From Verrucomicrobiaceae bacterium UBA1938 (GTDB lineage: Bacteria; Verrucomicrobiota; Verrucomicrobiia; Verrucomicrobiales; Verrucomicrobiaceae), in assembly GCA_002336895.1 (NCBI GenBank), contig DDFC01000016.1, forward strand, positions 1 to 59,182: 59,182 nucleotides of DNA. The letters are read 5' to 3'. Under the pieces are notes generated by a model. The model was not told the DNA's origin, ran no database searches, and saw only the letters and a program-made list of their open reading frames with translations. Positions 17,220 to 25,377 of the stretch are shown here, piece after piece (position 1 is the stretch's first letter; each line of letters begins with the position of its first letter). A program made the translations under genes and the position numbers.

Positions 17220-19715
17220 ATGCACAAGCACAGCTATTTGTCCTTAGTTTTTACCTTTATTTTAGCCGTCGTTTCAGCGATTGAAACACCTAAAATCCAG
17301 CGAGACCAATCGCTGCCAGAAGGAGTTACTCTTCAGGACGAAAACGGTCACGACAACGGCGTGCGTTTCGTGGATCTCAATGGCGACGGTTATGCCGACC
17401 TCGTGCTGTCCAATCCGCGTCAGTACGGCGTCTTTCTCTTTGTGCCAGCGGAGAAGGCCAAAAAAGGCCTGCAGTGGGACGAGGGCTGGACGCAGGTCAT
17501 GCGTGAGGGAAAAGCCGGAGACGCCCACAGCCTGCCCCCCATCGTGACAGCGGATGGCTCAGACGGAGGCGTCACCTTTCACGATGGTGCCATGTGGGTC
17601 GCCGCCACTCAGCAGCGCATCCCCTTCTCTGAACTGCTCAAAGTCCCGGGCCCTGCCCCGAAGTCGCCGCAGGAGTCTCTGCAGACGCTGCATGTGAAGC
17701 CCGGCTACGAGGTACGACTGGTGGCCGCAGAGCCCCTGGTGCAAGATCCCGTCTTCATCGACTGGGATGCCCGTGGCCGCATGTGGGTGGTGGAGATGGG
17801 GGACTACCCGTTTGCACCCGGTGAGACGACCAAGGACGGCGGCGTGGGTCAGGACAAGGTCTCCGACCTGCAGGCTGGCCGCGTGAAGATCCTGGAGGAC
17901 AGCGACGGAGACGGTGTATACGACAAGTCCACACTCTTCCTCGACGGCCTGAAGCACCCCACCGGCCTGGCCCTGTGGAAAAACGGCGTCTTCATCGCCA
18001 ACATCCCGGACATCTTCTACGCCGAGGACACCGATGGCGATGGCAAATGCGACAAACGCGAGACGTGGTACACCGGCTTCACCGCAGGCAATCCACAGCA
18101 TCTGGTCAACGGATTCTGCTGGGGGCTGGACGGCTGGCTCTATGGTGCCAATGGCGACAGCGGCGGCGACATTACCTGCGTGCAGACCGGAAAGAAGATC
18201 GCCCTGGGCACCAGCGACTTCCGCTTTGACCCGCGCACCGGAGAGTTTGCCCTCGAAGGCGGACGCAGCCAATACGGCAAATGGCGGGATGATTACGGCA
18301 ACTGGTACGGCAACAACAACAGCAACATCGGCTGGCACTACTGGCTGCCATTCCGCCACCTGGAGCGCCACCCCGAGCTGGCGGTGAAATCCCTGCGCAG
18401 TGATCTGAATGGTGAAAAGCGTGTCTTCCCCGCCAGCCCGCCCATGCGCCGCTTTAATCAGGGCAGCGCCGTCAATACGCTGACCTCTGGCTGCTCCCCC
18501 ATGCCCTTCCGCGACACCACGCTCGGTGCCGATGGAGAAAACGTTATCTTCATCTGCGAGCCCGCCAACAACCTCGTGCACCGCGAGGTGCTCAGCTACG
18601 AAGGCGGCACCATCACCAGCCATCGCCATCCCGGGGATGCGGAGAGCGAATTCATCGCCAGCGAGGACAACTGGTTCCGCCCCAGCATGGCGCGCACCGG
18701 CCCGGACGGCGCTCTCTATGTGGTGGACATGTACCGCCTCGTGCTGGAGCACCCGGAGTGGATCCCCGCGCAGATCGCACACGGGCTGGATCTGCGCGCT
18801 GGCGAAGACCGCGGCCGCATCTACGCCGTGCGCCCGCAGGCCCGCGCGGGACAGCGCGCCGAGGCCAGCCATACCAAGCTGGCCTCTGCACCCGCCGCAG
18901 AACTGGTGGCCGCCATGGCCTCCACCAATGGCTGGATGCGCGACACCGCCCAGCGTCTGCTCATCGAGCGCAGCGAAACCTCCGCCACCGCCGGGCTGAA
19001 GACACTCGTAAAAAATGCGCCGCCCGCCGTGCGCATCCAGGCCGCATTCACCCTCATGCAGCTCGGCGGCATGCAGGCGCAGGAGGTCTTTGCCCTCCTC
19101 AAGCCCCTGTCCCCGCAGGTGCGGGCCGCAGCGCTGACAGCCACCGGGCTGCCTTCGGATGATGTGTTTAACGAAACCGAAACCGCGATGCTCAAGCAGG
19201 CACCGCAGAAAGTCCCCGCCAAGGCCATCACTCTGCCAGCCATCACCCGTAACAACCCGAACCGCCAGAAGGTGGTGGCGCAGTATGTCGCCTCAGCAGC
19301 CAGTCTGGCAGGCGACGCCACTCGCGGCACGGCCGTGTTTCAGAAAGCCTGCATGATCTGCCACAAGGTGCGCGAGCTGGGCGTGGAGATAGGCCCGGAC
19401 CTGACCACCGTGGCCACCAAACCGCGCGAGCAGTTCATCGAGGCCATCTTCGACCCCAACCGCGCCGTGGAGCTGCGCAATGCTGCCACCCAGGTGACGA
19501 AGAAGGACCATAGCCTCGTCGTGGGCCAGCTGGCTGCCGAGACCCCGGGAAACATCACCCTGCGCCTGCCCGGCGGCGCGGAGATCGTGGTACTGCGCGC
19601 CGACATCCGCGAAATGAAAACCCTCACCACCTCCCTCATGCCCGAAGGGCTGGAGGCCGTGCTCACCGCCCAGGATGTGGCGGATGTGCTAACCTTCATC
19701 GGCAGCAAACTCTGA
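17220..19715 (+). CDS. PVC-type membrane-bound dehydrogenase with C-terminal heme-binding CxxCH domain
   Basis: An 831-aa exported protein of a family expanded in Planctomycetes and Verrucomicrobia. A signal peptide (about 1-19) leads into an FG-GAP-like DLNGDGYADLVLSN segment. Next comes a soluble-dehydrogenase-like beta-propeller (about 160-560: LHVKPGYEVRLVAAEPLVQDP, RMWVVEMGDYP, GPDGALYVVDMYR), then alpha-helical HEAT-like repeats (about 590-680). The last 140 residues are the Pirellula/Verrucomicrobium-type heme domain with Cys711-Met-Ile-Cys714-His715. It probably oxidises a sugar or alcohol in the periplasm and passes electrons to the respiratory chain. The adjacent divergent cbb3 operon is a plausible acceptor. 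The substrate is unknown. Confidence 0.9.
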   Translation: MHKHSYLSLVFTFILAVVSAIETPKIQRDQSLPEGVTLQDENGHDNGVRFVDLNGDGYADLVLSNPRQYGVFLFVPAEKAKKGLQWDEGWTQVMREGKAGDAHSLPPIVTADGSDGGVTFHDGAMWVAATQQRIPFSELLKVPGPAPKSPQESLQTLHVKPGYEVRLVAAEPLVQDPVFIDWDARGRMWVVEMGDYPFAPGETTKDGGVGQDKVSDLQAGRVKILEDSDGDGVYDKSTLFLDGLKHPTGLALWKNGVFIANIPDIFYAEDTDGDGKCDKRETWYTGFTAGNPQHLVNGFCWGLDGWLYGANGDSGGDITCVQTGKKIALGTSDFRFDPRTGEFALEGGRSQYGKWRDDYGNWYGNNNSNIGWHYWLPFRHLERHPELAVKSLRSDLNGEKRVFPASPPMRRFNQGSAVNTLTSGCSPMPFRDTTLGADGENVIFICEPANNLVHREVLSYEGGTITSHRHPGDAESEFIASEDNWFRPSMARTGPDGALYVVDMYRLVLEHPEWIPAQIAHGLDLRAGEDRGRIYAVRPQARAGQRAEASHTKLASAPAAELVAAMASTNGWMRDTAQRLLIERSETSATAGLKTLVKNAPPAVRIQAAFTLMQLGGMQAQEVFALLKPLSPQVRAAALTATGLPSDDVFNETETAMLKQAPQKVPAKAITLPAITRNNPNRQKVVAQYVASAASLAGDATRGTAVFQKACMICHKVRELGVEIGPDLTTVATKPREQFIEAIFDPNRAVELRNAATQVTKKDHSLVVGQLAAETPGNITLRLPGGAEIVVLRADIREMKTLTTSLMPEGLEAVLTAQDVADVLTFIGSKL

Positions 19716-19742
19716 CAAGAAGACAAACCTCCATCGCCAGAG

Positions 19743-19816
19743 TGGTTACCCCGCAAGGACTCGAACCTTGAACGAGAGAATCAAAATCTCCTGTGTTACC
19801 ATTACACCACGGGGTA
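19743..19816 (-). tRNA. tRNA-Gln (anticodon TTG)
   Basis: Reading the minus strand, a 7-bp acceptor stem TACCCCG/CGGGGTA, a D arm with GGTGTAATGG, an anticodon stem GGAGA/TCTCT closing the loop TTTTGAT (anticodon TTG), and a T arm with GTTCGAGTC form a complete cloverleaf. The discriminator A is followed by an encoded CCA at 19743-19745. The gene is alone, downstream of the PVC cytochrome gene on the opposite strand. Confidence 0.95.
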
Positions 19817-20351
19817 GGAGGTGTGTCCGCCCGATATTAGAGCCTCATTGTCACTGCGCAAGGACGGCTTCGGCTAGAATTCCATGAGTTGCTGAGCCGA
19901 GGCATGCACGCAGCAGTCTCACATGGAGGACTCATTGCGGGAGGCAAGCCTAGCTATCCATAGTCAGCTGTTATCGGCCTGTGCTGGGAGCCAGACGCAG
20001 TCGTCCGGACTGAAATGAGTTTTGCGATTCAAAAAAATCGCCGCCTTACTCCACCTGCCTCGAAACCTGACCTCCAGCTGAGGGGGGGTTTTAACGAATT
20101 TGATCCCTCCCAACCCCCCCCTCACAGGGGCCTGCAGCCGCCTTTGGGAGCATTTGTCAGCAGGGAAATGACATTTTTTTTACAATTCATTTCACCCCCA
20201 AAATGACGCTGCAGCCCTTGATTTGTCAGGCTTGCAGGCTGGTGCACCGATTCACACAGTTATTGAAATTACGGAAAACTAAAATATTTATTCTTGCAAT
20301 ATATGTTATAATTTACATAATAATTTCGAAATTTGAGAAACCACTACGACT
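19817..20351. other. 535-bp non-coding stretch with strong hairpin and AT-rich promoter zone
   Basis: No convincing gene is present; a 63-codon open frame at 20015 has a composition unlike its neighbours. Visible structure: an inverted repeat TGAGGGGGGGTT (20089-20100) and AACCCCCCCCTCA (20112-20124) that folds into an 11-12 bp G/C stem, and a run of eight T at about 20174-20181. From about 20255 to 20340 the DNA is strikingly AT-rich compared with the rest of the window. It holds TATAAT at 20307-20312 and a TTGAAA at about 20263. This zone probably contains the promoter of the P-loop ATPase gene at 20352. A small RNA or long leader is possible. Confidence 0.5.
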
Positions 20352-21104
20352 ATGAAGAAGCTCATCCTCATCCAGAACGATTACCCTGGCACCGGCAAGA
20401 GCACTTTGGCTCTCTGCCTGCATCGTTACCTCCAACAGTATGGAGTCACCCACCAGCTGCTCACCCTCACTGAGGAAGACAGCGGCACTCATATGGGGGC
20501 CACGGCACTCGATGCCAGCACCCTCACTCCCCGCGCCTTCCTGGCTCAGGTAGACGCCTCCCCTCTCACCATCCTGGACGTCAGCACCGGCCTGGGAGAG
20601 TTCTTCAACAAGTTCTACCAAGGCTGCGAGATGGACCAGATCCTCCAGTCCGCAGGAGTGGCCCTCTCCGTGGTCCTGCCCGTGACCGTGGACCGCGAGA
20701 GCTTTGATTCCGTCACCGACGCCGCCGAAGTCTTCTCCGACAATGCCGAGTACCTCATCGCCCATCTCGTGACGAGCTGCTACGATGAGGACGACAAGGT
20801 GTGGGACAGCAGCTACGCCGCCCGCGTGATGGACATGTTTGAAGCCGTGGAGCTTCACATCCCCGAGATCAGCTTCCAGAACGAGCTCAGCACCGAGCAC
20901 CTCTCCCTGGACGAAGCCCTGCAGATCACCGATGCCGACGAACGCCTGGGCAAGGAATACACCAAATGGCACCGCCGCGTGATGGGCCAGGTGGACAGCG
21001 CCCGCCAGTATCTCTTTGGCGACGCCTTCCGCCCCACCATGGCTCCGAAGCCCCAGACCGCAGCCAAAGCTGCGCGCAAGTCCAAGGCCAAGCTGGCTGC
21101 TTGA
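20352..21104 (+). CDS. Orphan SIMIBI/ParA-like P-loop ATPase with basic C-terminal tail
   Basis: A 250-aa protein opening with a beta-strand and Walker A (LILIQNDYPGTGKSTLA, Lys16). A second hydrophobic strand, LTILDVSTGLGEFF (about 72-85), fits the Walker B/switch region of the MinD-ParA-MipZ class, although the deviant lysine of true ParA (KGGxxK) is absent. The C-terminal 20 residues are Ala/Lys/Arg-rich (AAKAARKSKAKLAA), as in nucleic-acid-binding tails. There is no ParB, cell-division or conjugation gene beside it; both neighbours read on the other strand. A role in DNA or cargo positioning is possible but inferred. Resembles ATPases seen on mobile elements. Confidence 0.6.
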   Translation: MKKLILIQNDYPGTGKSTLALCLHRYLQQYGVTHQLLTLTEEDSGTHMGATALDASTLTPRAFLAQVDASPLTILDVSTGLGEFFNKFYQGCEMDQILQSAGVALSVVLPVTVDRESFDSVTDAAEVFSDNAEYLIAHLVTSCYDEDDKVWDSSYAARVMDMFEAVELHIPEISFQNELSTEHLSLDEALQITDADERLGKEYTKWHRRVMGQVDSARQYLFGDAFRPTMAPKPQTAAKAARKSKAKLAA

Positions 21105-21115
21105 GCGCGGTGCAT

Positions 21116-21236
21116 TGACGATTGTTAGCGCTGGGTTGGAGAGCGGTTGCTTCGCATTCGCAAACTCCAACCCCGCTCTCGTACAAGGCAGGTTGTTTGT
21201 AGCAGTTGGGAAAACTACTGCCAGCCAGCGCCAACT
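21116..21236. repeat. Dispersed intergenic palindromic repeat (family 2), composite copy
   Basis: Two pieces. First, GGGTTGGAG (21133-21141) and CTCCAACCC (21165-21173) are inverted around GCGGTTGC and GCAAAC, making a hairpin. Second, at 21204-21234 the minus strand reads GTTGGCGCTGGCTGGCAGTA followed by GTTTTCCC, matching units at 36223 (GTTTGCGATGGCTGGCAG) and on the minus strand near 37160-37186. The piece may also terminate the ATPase gene (stop at 21104) and the ptsI gene (stop at 21235). Confidence 0.65.
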
Positions 21237-23007
21237 ACTCGAAGAGTTCCGGGTAGCACCGGTCCGCCACTGCCCTGCTGAGTTTTCTGATCTCGGCGGG
21301 GCACGTGCTTTTCAGGACGGACCGCGCCAGCTCTTCGCACTCCTGCACGGACAGGCGGCGCACGGCGTGCTTCACACGCGCGATCTGCGTGGTGGCCACG
21401 CTGAGCTCGTTCAGTCCCAGGCCGATCATCAAAGGCGTAAGCGTCAAATCCGAGGCCATCTCCCCGCACATGCCCACGCGGATGCCCGCTGAGCGCGCTG
21501 CCTGGACAGACATGCCGATCAGCCGCAGCACCGCCGGGTGCGTGGGCTGGTAGAGCTTGGCCACTCGGTCATTGAGCCGGTCCACCGCGATGGTGTACTG
21601 GATCAGGTCATTCGTTCCCAGGCTGAGAAAGTCCACCTCTGCGGCGATGAGATCCGCCGAGAGCGCAGCACTGGGAATCTCGATCATGGCACCGATCTCG
21701 ATGCCCTCCGGCACATCGATCCCTTCGGCCTTCAGCTCCTCCTCGCAGGTCTTGAGCACGGCCTTGGCCTCCAGCACCTCCTGCACGCTGGACACCATGG
21801 GAAACATGATGCCCACACGCCCATAGGCCGCAGCACGCAGCAGCGCACGCAGCTGCCGTTTGAAAAGATCCAGCCGCCCCAGCGAGAGGCGGATGCCGCG
21901 CCAGCCCAGGAAGGGGTTGGGCTCCGGCTCCAGCGCCAGGCGCTCATCCACCTTGTCTCCACCGAGGTCCAGCGTGCGGAAGACCACGCGCTTGGGCGAC
22001 TGGGACTCCACCACGCGGCCGTAGGCCGTGGCCAGCTCGTCTTCAGTCGCATCGGGGTTTTCCAGATGCAGAAACTCAGTGCGGAAGAGGCCCACCTCCT
22101 CCGCGCCGCTGTCCTGCACGATCTTCATCTCCTCGATGAACTCCGCATTGGCCCCCACGCAGATGGCCGTGCCGCAGCGTGTCAGGGAGGGATTGTGCCG
22201 CTCCACCTGGAAGACGTCCTCGCGCCGCTCCGCCTGCTCTTCGCGCACACGGTAGCGCGCCAGCGTCTCGGCGGAGGGGTTTTTGATCATGAGGCCGCCT
22301 TCGCCGTCCAGCAGCACGGTGTCGCCGCTGTGCAGCTCATCACAGATGCCATGCAGCCGCACGACCGCCGGCAGGGCCAGTGAGCGGGCGATGATGGCGG
22401 CATGAGACACGGCGCTGCCTGTCTCCAGGGCAAAGCCGAGGACCTTGCTGCGGTCCAGCTGCACCGTGTCCGAGGGCGTGAGGTCATGAGCCACCACGAT
22501 CACGGGCTCGTCAAACATCGGGTGGTCCAGCAGCTCGCCGCGCAGGTGGCGCATCACGCGCTGCGTCACGTCCTTCACGTCCAGAAAGCGCTCGCGCAGG
22601 TAGGAGTCTGAAAGGCCGCGCAGGGCGTCCATGTGCTTGCACATGAGCTTGTAGTAGGCCCAGTCCACGCACACATGCTGCTCGCGCACGACTTTCTCTG
22701 TCTGCTTGAGGATGGTGGAGTCCTGCAGGATGAGCAGGTGGGTCTCAAAGATCTCGCTCTCCGCGCTGCCGTGCTCTCCGGCCATCACGCGCTGCAGCTC
22801 CTCGATCTCCCTCGCCGTGGCCTCCAGCGCCGTGTTGAGGCGCTCCATCTGGTGCGCCTCGGTCCCGGGTTCGATGCTGTCCTCGTCCGGTTCGTCAAAG
22901 TGGTCCTTAAGCACATGCACCACCGCGTGCGCGACCCCATTCGACACAGCGGTGCCGGACCAGGTCTTTTCTTGTAAAGCAGTGGATGAAGTCATGCGCG
23001 CGCCCAT
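21235..23007 (-). CDS. ptsI: Phosphoenolpyruvate-protein phosphotransferase (PTS enzyme I)
   Basis: Transfers phosphate from PEP to HPr in the sugar phosphotransferase system. 590 aa. The active-site histidine is His202 in GSAVSHAAIIARSLALPAVV. The PEP-binding barrel shows EVGLFRTEFLHLE, LDLGGDK, NPFLGWRGIRLSL, FPMVSSVQEV, LSLGTNDLIQYTIAVDR and VGMCGEMASD with the catalytic Cys. The length suits enzyme I. Neither HPr nor an EII permease is nearby, so it may serve a regulatory or nitrogen-type PTS. A Met four codons downstream (22995) is an equally possible start. The TPR gene ends 40 bp upstream on the same strand and is probably co-transcribed. Confidence 0.92.
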   Translation of the reverse strand: MGARMTSSTALQEKTWSGTAVSNGVAHAVVHVLKDHFDEPDEDSIEPGTEAHQMERLNTALEATAREIEELQRVMAGEHGSAESEIFETHLLILQDSTILKQTEKVVREQHVCVDWAYYKLMCKHMDALRGLSDSYLRERFLDVKDVTQRVMRHLRGELLDHPMFDEPVIVVAHDLTPSDTVQLDRSKVLGFALETGSAVSHAAIIARSLALPAVVRLHGICDELHSGDTVLLDGEGGLMIKNPSAETLARYRVREEQAERREDVFQVERHNPSLTRCGTAICVGANAEFIEEMKIVQDSGAEEVGLFRTEFLHLENPDATEDELATAYGRVVESQSPKRVVFRTLDLGGDKVDERLALEPEPNPFLGWRGIRLSLGRLDLFKRQLRALLRAAAYGRVGIMFPMVSSVQEVLEAKAVLKTCEEELKAEGIDVPEGIEIGAMIEIPSAALSADLIAAEVDFLSLGTNDLIQYTIAVDRLNDRVAKLYQPTHPAVLRLIGMSVQAARSAGIRVGMCGEMASDLTLTPLMIGLGLNELSVATTQIARVKHAVRRLSVQECEELARSVLKSTCPAEIRKLSRAVADRCYPELFE

Positions 23008-23047
23008 CTTTCATGAGGACGGAGCGTTTGGCAAACGCCTCTGTGAT

Positions 23048-23896
23048 TCAAACTGCAGCCAGCACCTTTTCCATGCGCTTTTTGAGGCCTGCAGCCTTCC
23101 CTTCCTCGCCGAGGATGTCCAGCATAGCCACGTAGTCCAGGCCGATGGCCTCGTAGCTGCGTGCCTCCTCAGGCATCTGAGACTCCAGGATGGAGAGACT
23201 CCTCTCAAAGTGCTCCTGAGCGGCGGCATTATCCTTCAGCTCATGGCAGGCGGTGGCCAGATTGCACAGAGACTGGGCCACATCGCGGTGGTTTTCTCCC
23301 AGCACCTCAATGCGAATTTTGAGCCCGTCTTCAAACATCTCCTTCGCCTGATCCGGGAAACCGGCGGCATAGTACAGGCTTCCCAGGTTGTTAAACACAC
23401 AGGCCACGGACTCAGACCGGCGGCCCCGCTTGTTTTCCAGCGTCTCCAGCGCACGCAGGTAGTGCTGCTCCGCCAGGGCAAATTTGTCCATGCACTTGTA
23501 GGTCATGGCCAGGTTGTTGCGCAGTTGCGCCGCCACTTCCAGGTTGTCGCCGCCCAGTGCCTCGTGATTGCTGATGGCCTCCTCGTAATAGGGCAGAGAC
23601 TCGGCTTCGCGCCCATTGAAGTCCAGCAGCGTGGCCAGGCTGGTGCGCGCACTGGCCATCGCCTCGGCGGGCATCTCCAGCTCTTTGCCAGCCTCCAGTG
23701 CATCCAGGTAGGCGGCCTCGGCACCGGCCACATCTCCCGCATCGCGCAGGGCGTCTCCCAGAGTCAGCAGCGCCCGGACGAGGCCGGGGGCCTTGCCGGG
23801 AAACTCCTTCACCGCTGCACGCTGGGTCTCCACCGCCTGTCGTGCGGCTTGGATGACGGATTCGGCGGAGGCGGCTGGGGTGGTGTTCTCAGGCAT
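23048..23896 (-). CDS. Tetratricopeptide-repeat protein upstream of ptsI
   Basis: A 282-aa soluble protein built almost wholly of TPR units of the Nephrocystin/kinesin-light-chain style: LRNNLAMTYKCMDKFALAEQHY, FNNLGSLYYAAGFPDQAKEMF, and LCNLATACHELKDNAAAQEHF are visible between residues 115 and 240. No signal peptide or enzymatic domain is seen. The start was placed at the ATG at 23896, where the repeat-bearing part begins; 29 upstream codons are open but low in similarity to the family. It lies 40 bp before ptsI, so it may be a protein-interaction partner expressed with enzyme I. Partner unknown. Confidence 0.8.
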   Translation of the reverse strand: MPENTTPAASAESVIQAARQAVETQRAAVKEFPGKAPGLVRALLTLGDALRDAGDVAGAEAAYLDALEAGKELEMPAEAMASARTSLATLLDFNGREAESLPYYEEAISNHEALGGDNLEVAAQLRNNLAMTYKCMDKFALAEQHYLRALETLENKRGRRSESVACVFNNLGSLYYAAGFPDQAKEMFEDGLKIRIEVLGENHRDVAQSLCNLATACHELKDNAAAQEHFERSLSILESQMPEEARSYEAIGLDYVAMLDILGEEGKAAGLKKRMEKVLAAV

Positions 23897-24089
23897 GATC
23901 TCGATGGAAAGCTCTCGAAGGTTCGCAGAGCAAATACCTTCGTGGACAGAGCCGCCCCCCGTCAAGTACCGCCTTTGTCTCAAACCATAAAACTCTGAGT
24001 GGGAGACGGAAACGGAAGGGGTGAATGGTTTTGCAGGCCACCTGCCCTGCCCGGCGCACTTTCATACTCCTGTCGGGTAATCCCGCGCC

Positions 24090-25268
24090 CTAGCGCCCGG
24101 CCTGCCCCTGATGAGCGCGGAAGGTACGCGGGCTTGGCCAGCCATGCTTTTTGAAGGCCACGGCCAGCTGCTCGCCTGAGGAGAATCCGGCCTGGGCCGA
24201 GACTTCGGTCACTGGCAGGCGGGTGGTGGAGAGGAGAAGGCGCGCACGCTGCAGGCGCACCTGCAGGATGGCGGCGTAGGGAGCGTGGCCGAAGTGGTGG
24301 CGAAATTTGCGCTCGAACGCCGTACGGGACATGGGGACCGCACGCAGCACATCGCTGACGTCGATGCCGTTGCAGGCGTGATCCCTCATGAAGCGCACGG
24401 CAGCGGCCAGCTGGGGGTCCGCCACGGCCACCACATCTGTGGACTGCCGGGGGATGACGCCGAGGGGTGGAATCTTGACGGTGAGCGCCCCTGCACGGCG
24501 GCCACGCATCATGCTGTCAAGCAACGCTGCGGCCTGGAAACCGGCCAGGCGCGCATTGGGCTGCACGCTGGAGAGGGGTGGGTGGCAGAAATCACAGACG
24601 ATCTCGTCATTGTGCTGGCCGAGCACCGCGACTTCATCCGGCACCCGCAGGTCCAGCTGGCGGCAGATGTCCAGCACCTGCTGGCCGCGAAGGTCATAAC
24701 AGGCCATGATGCCCACCGGCTTCGGCAGGGCCGCGATCCAGTGTGTCAGCCGCCGCCGCTCGCCAGCCCAGGAGGCTGCATCACGCAACTGGGAATCAAA
24801 CAATGCACAGCCATGCCCCGCACGCCGCAGTGCTGCGACAAAGTGCTGCTGGTAATCCTGCGCCCAGGCGAACCGGCAGTCGCCACAGTAGGCAAAATGG
24901 CGAAGGCCGCGCTCCAGCAGATGGGCCGCAGCGAGCCGCCCGAGCGCCGCGCCATCTGCAATGACAGCAGGAAATTCCCGGGCCAGCTCCGAGCCGCTGA
25001 CATTGACGGTGGGCAGGCGTTTGGCCCGCACGGCGGCCTCCGTGGCGGGTGTGTCGATGCGGGCAATGATGCCATCTCCCTGCCAGTCGGCAAAGCCAGC
25101 CGCATGCGCGCCACGCCCGTGCTCGGCGAGGTACACGGCCCAGCCTTCATGCGCACAGAGATAGTCGTGAATGCCCAGAAGCAGTTCGCGGCAGTAGCTG
25201 TTGGAGGTTTCGATGAGCAGTGCGACTTCGGGGTGCCTGCCTGCACGGCTGCTGTTGCTTCCGGCCAT
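24090..25268 (-). CDS. XylR-type transcriptional regulator (LacI-like sensor plus AraC DNA-binding domain)
   Basis: A 392-aa regulator. Residues about 10-280 form a periplasmic-binding-protein-like sugar sensor (VALLIETSNSYCRELLLGIHDYL, GIIARID, then VAVLGQHNDEIVCDFCHPPLSSV). Residues about 290-392 are an AraC double helix-turn-helix (VLRAVPMSRTAFERKFRHHFGHAPY and LPVTEVSAQAGFSSGEQLAVAFKKH). E. coli XylR has this same order. The ATG at 25268 is preferred to a TTG 33 bases upstream. It is divergent from the secreted glycoside-hydrolase-like gene across 109 bp, so that gene and its own are the likely targets. The effector is probably a sugar but is not identified. Confidence 0.9.
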   Translation of the reverse strand: MAGSNSSRAGRHPEVALLIETSNSYCRELLLGIHDYLCAHEGWAVYLAEHGRGAHAAGFADWQGDGIIARIDTPATEAAVRAKRLPTVNVSGSELAREFPAVIADGAALGRLAAAHLLERGLRHFAYCGDCRFAWAQDYQQHFVAALRRAGHGCALFDSQLRDAASWAGERRRLTHWIAALPKPVGIMACYDLRGQQVLDICRQLDLRVPDEVAVLGQHNDEIVCDFCHPPLSSVQPNARLAGFQAAALLDSMMRGRRAGALTVKIPPLGVIPRQSTDVVAVADPQLAAAVRFMRDHACNGIDVSDVLRAVPMSRTAFERKFRHHFGHAPYAAILQVRLQRARLLLSTTRLPVTEVSAQAGFSSGEQLAVAFKKHGWPSPRTFRAHQGQAGR

Positions 25269-25377
25269 TTGAGACGTTCCAGCCGTGCGCCGCAAAAACA
25301 AAGGTTATTTGTGCAAAGTCGTCTGGAATCGGCCCTGACCTTTCCTGTATCAATGGAGCACATCACCCCAACCACGC

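Noticed and set aside
20015..20206. 63-codon open frame in the long non-coding stretch
   Set aside because: It spans the G7/C8 hairpin, has a Pro/Phe-rich random composition and no ribosome binding site.
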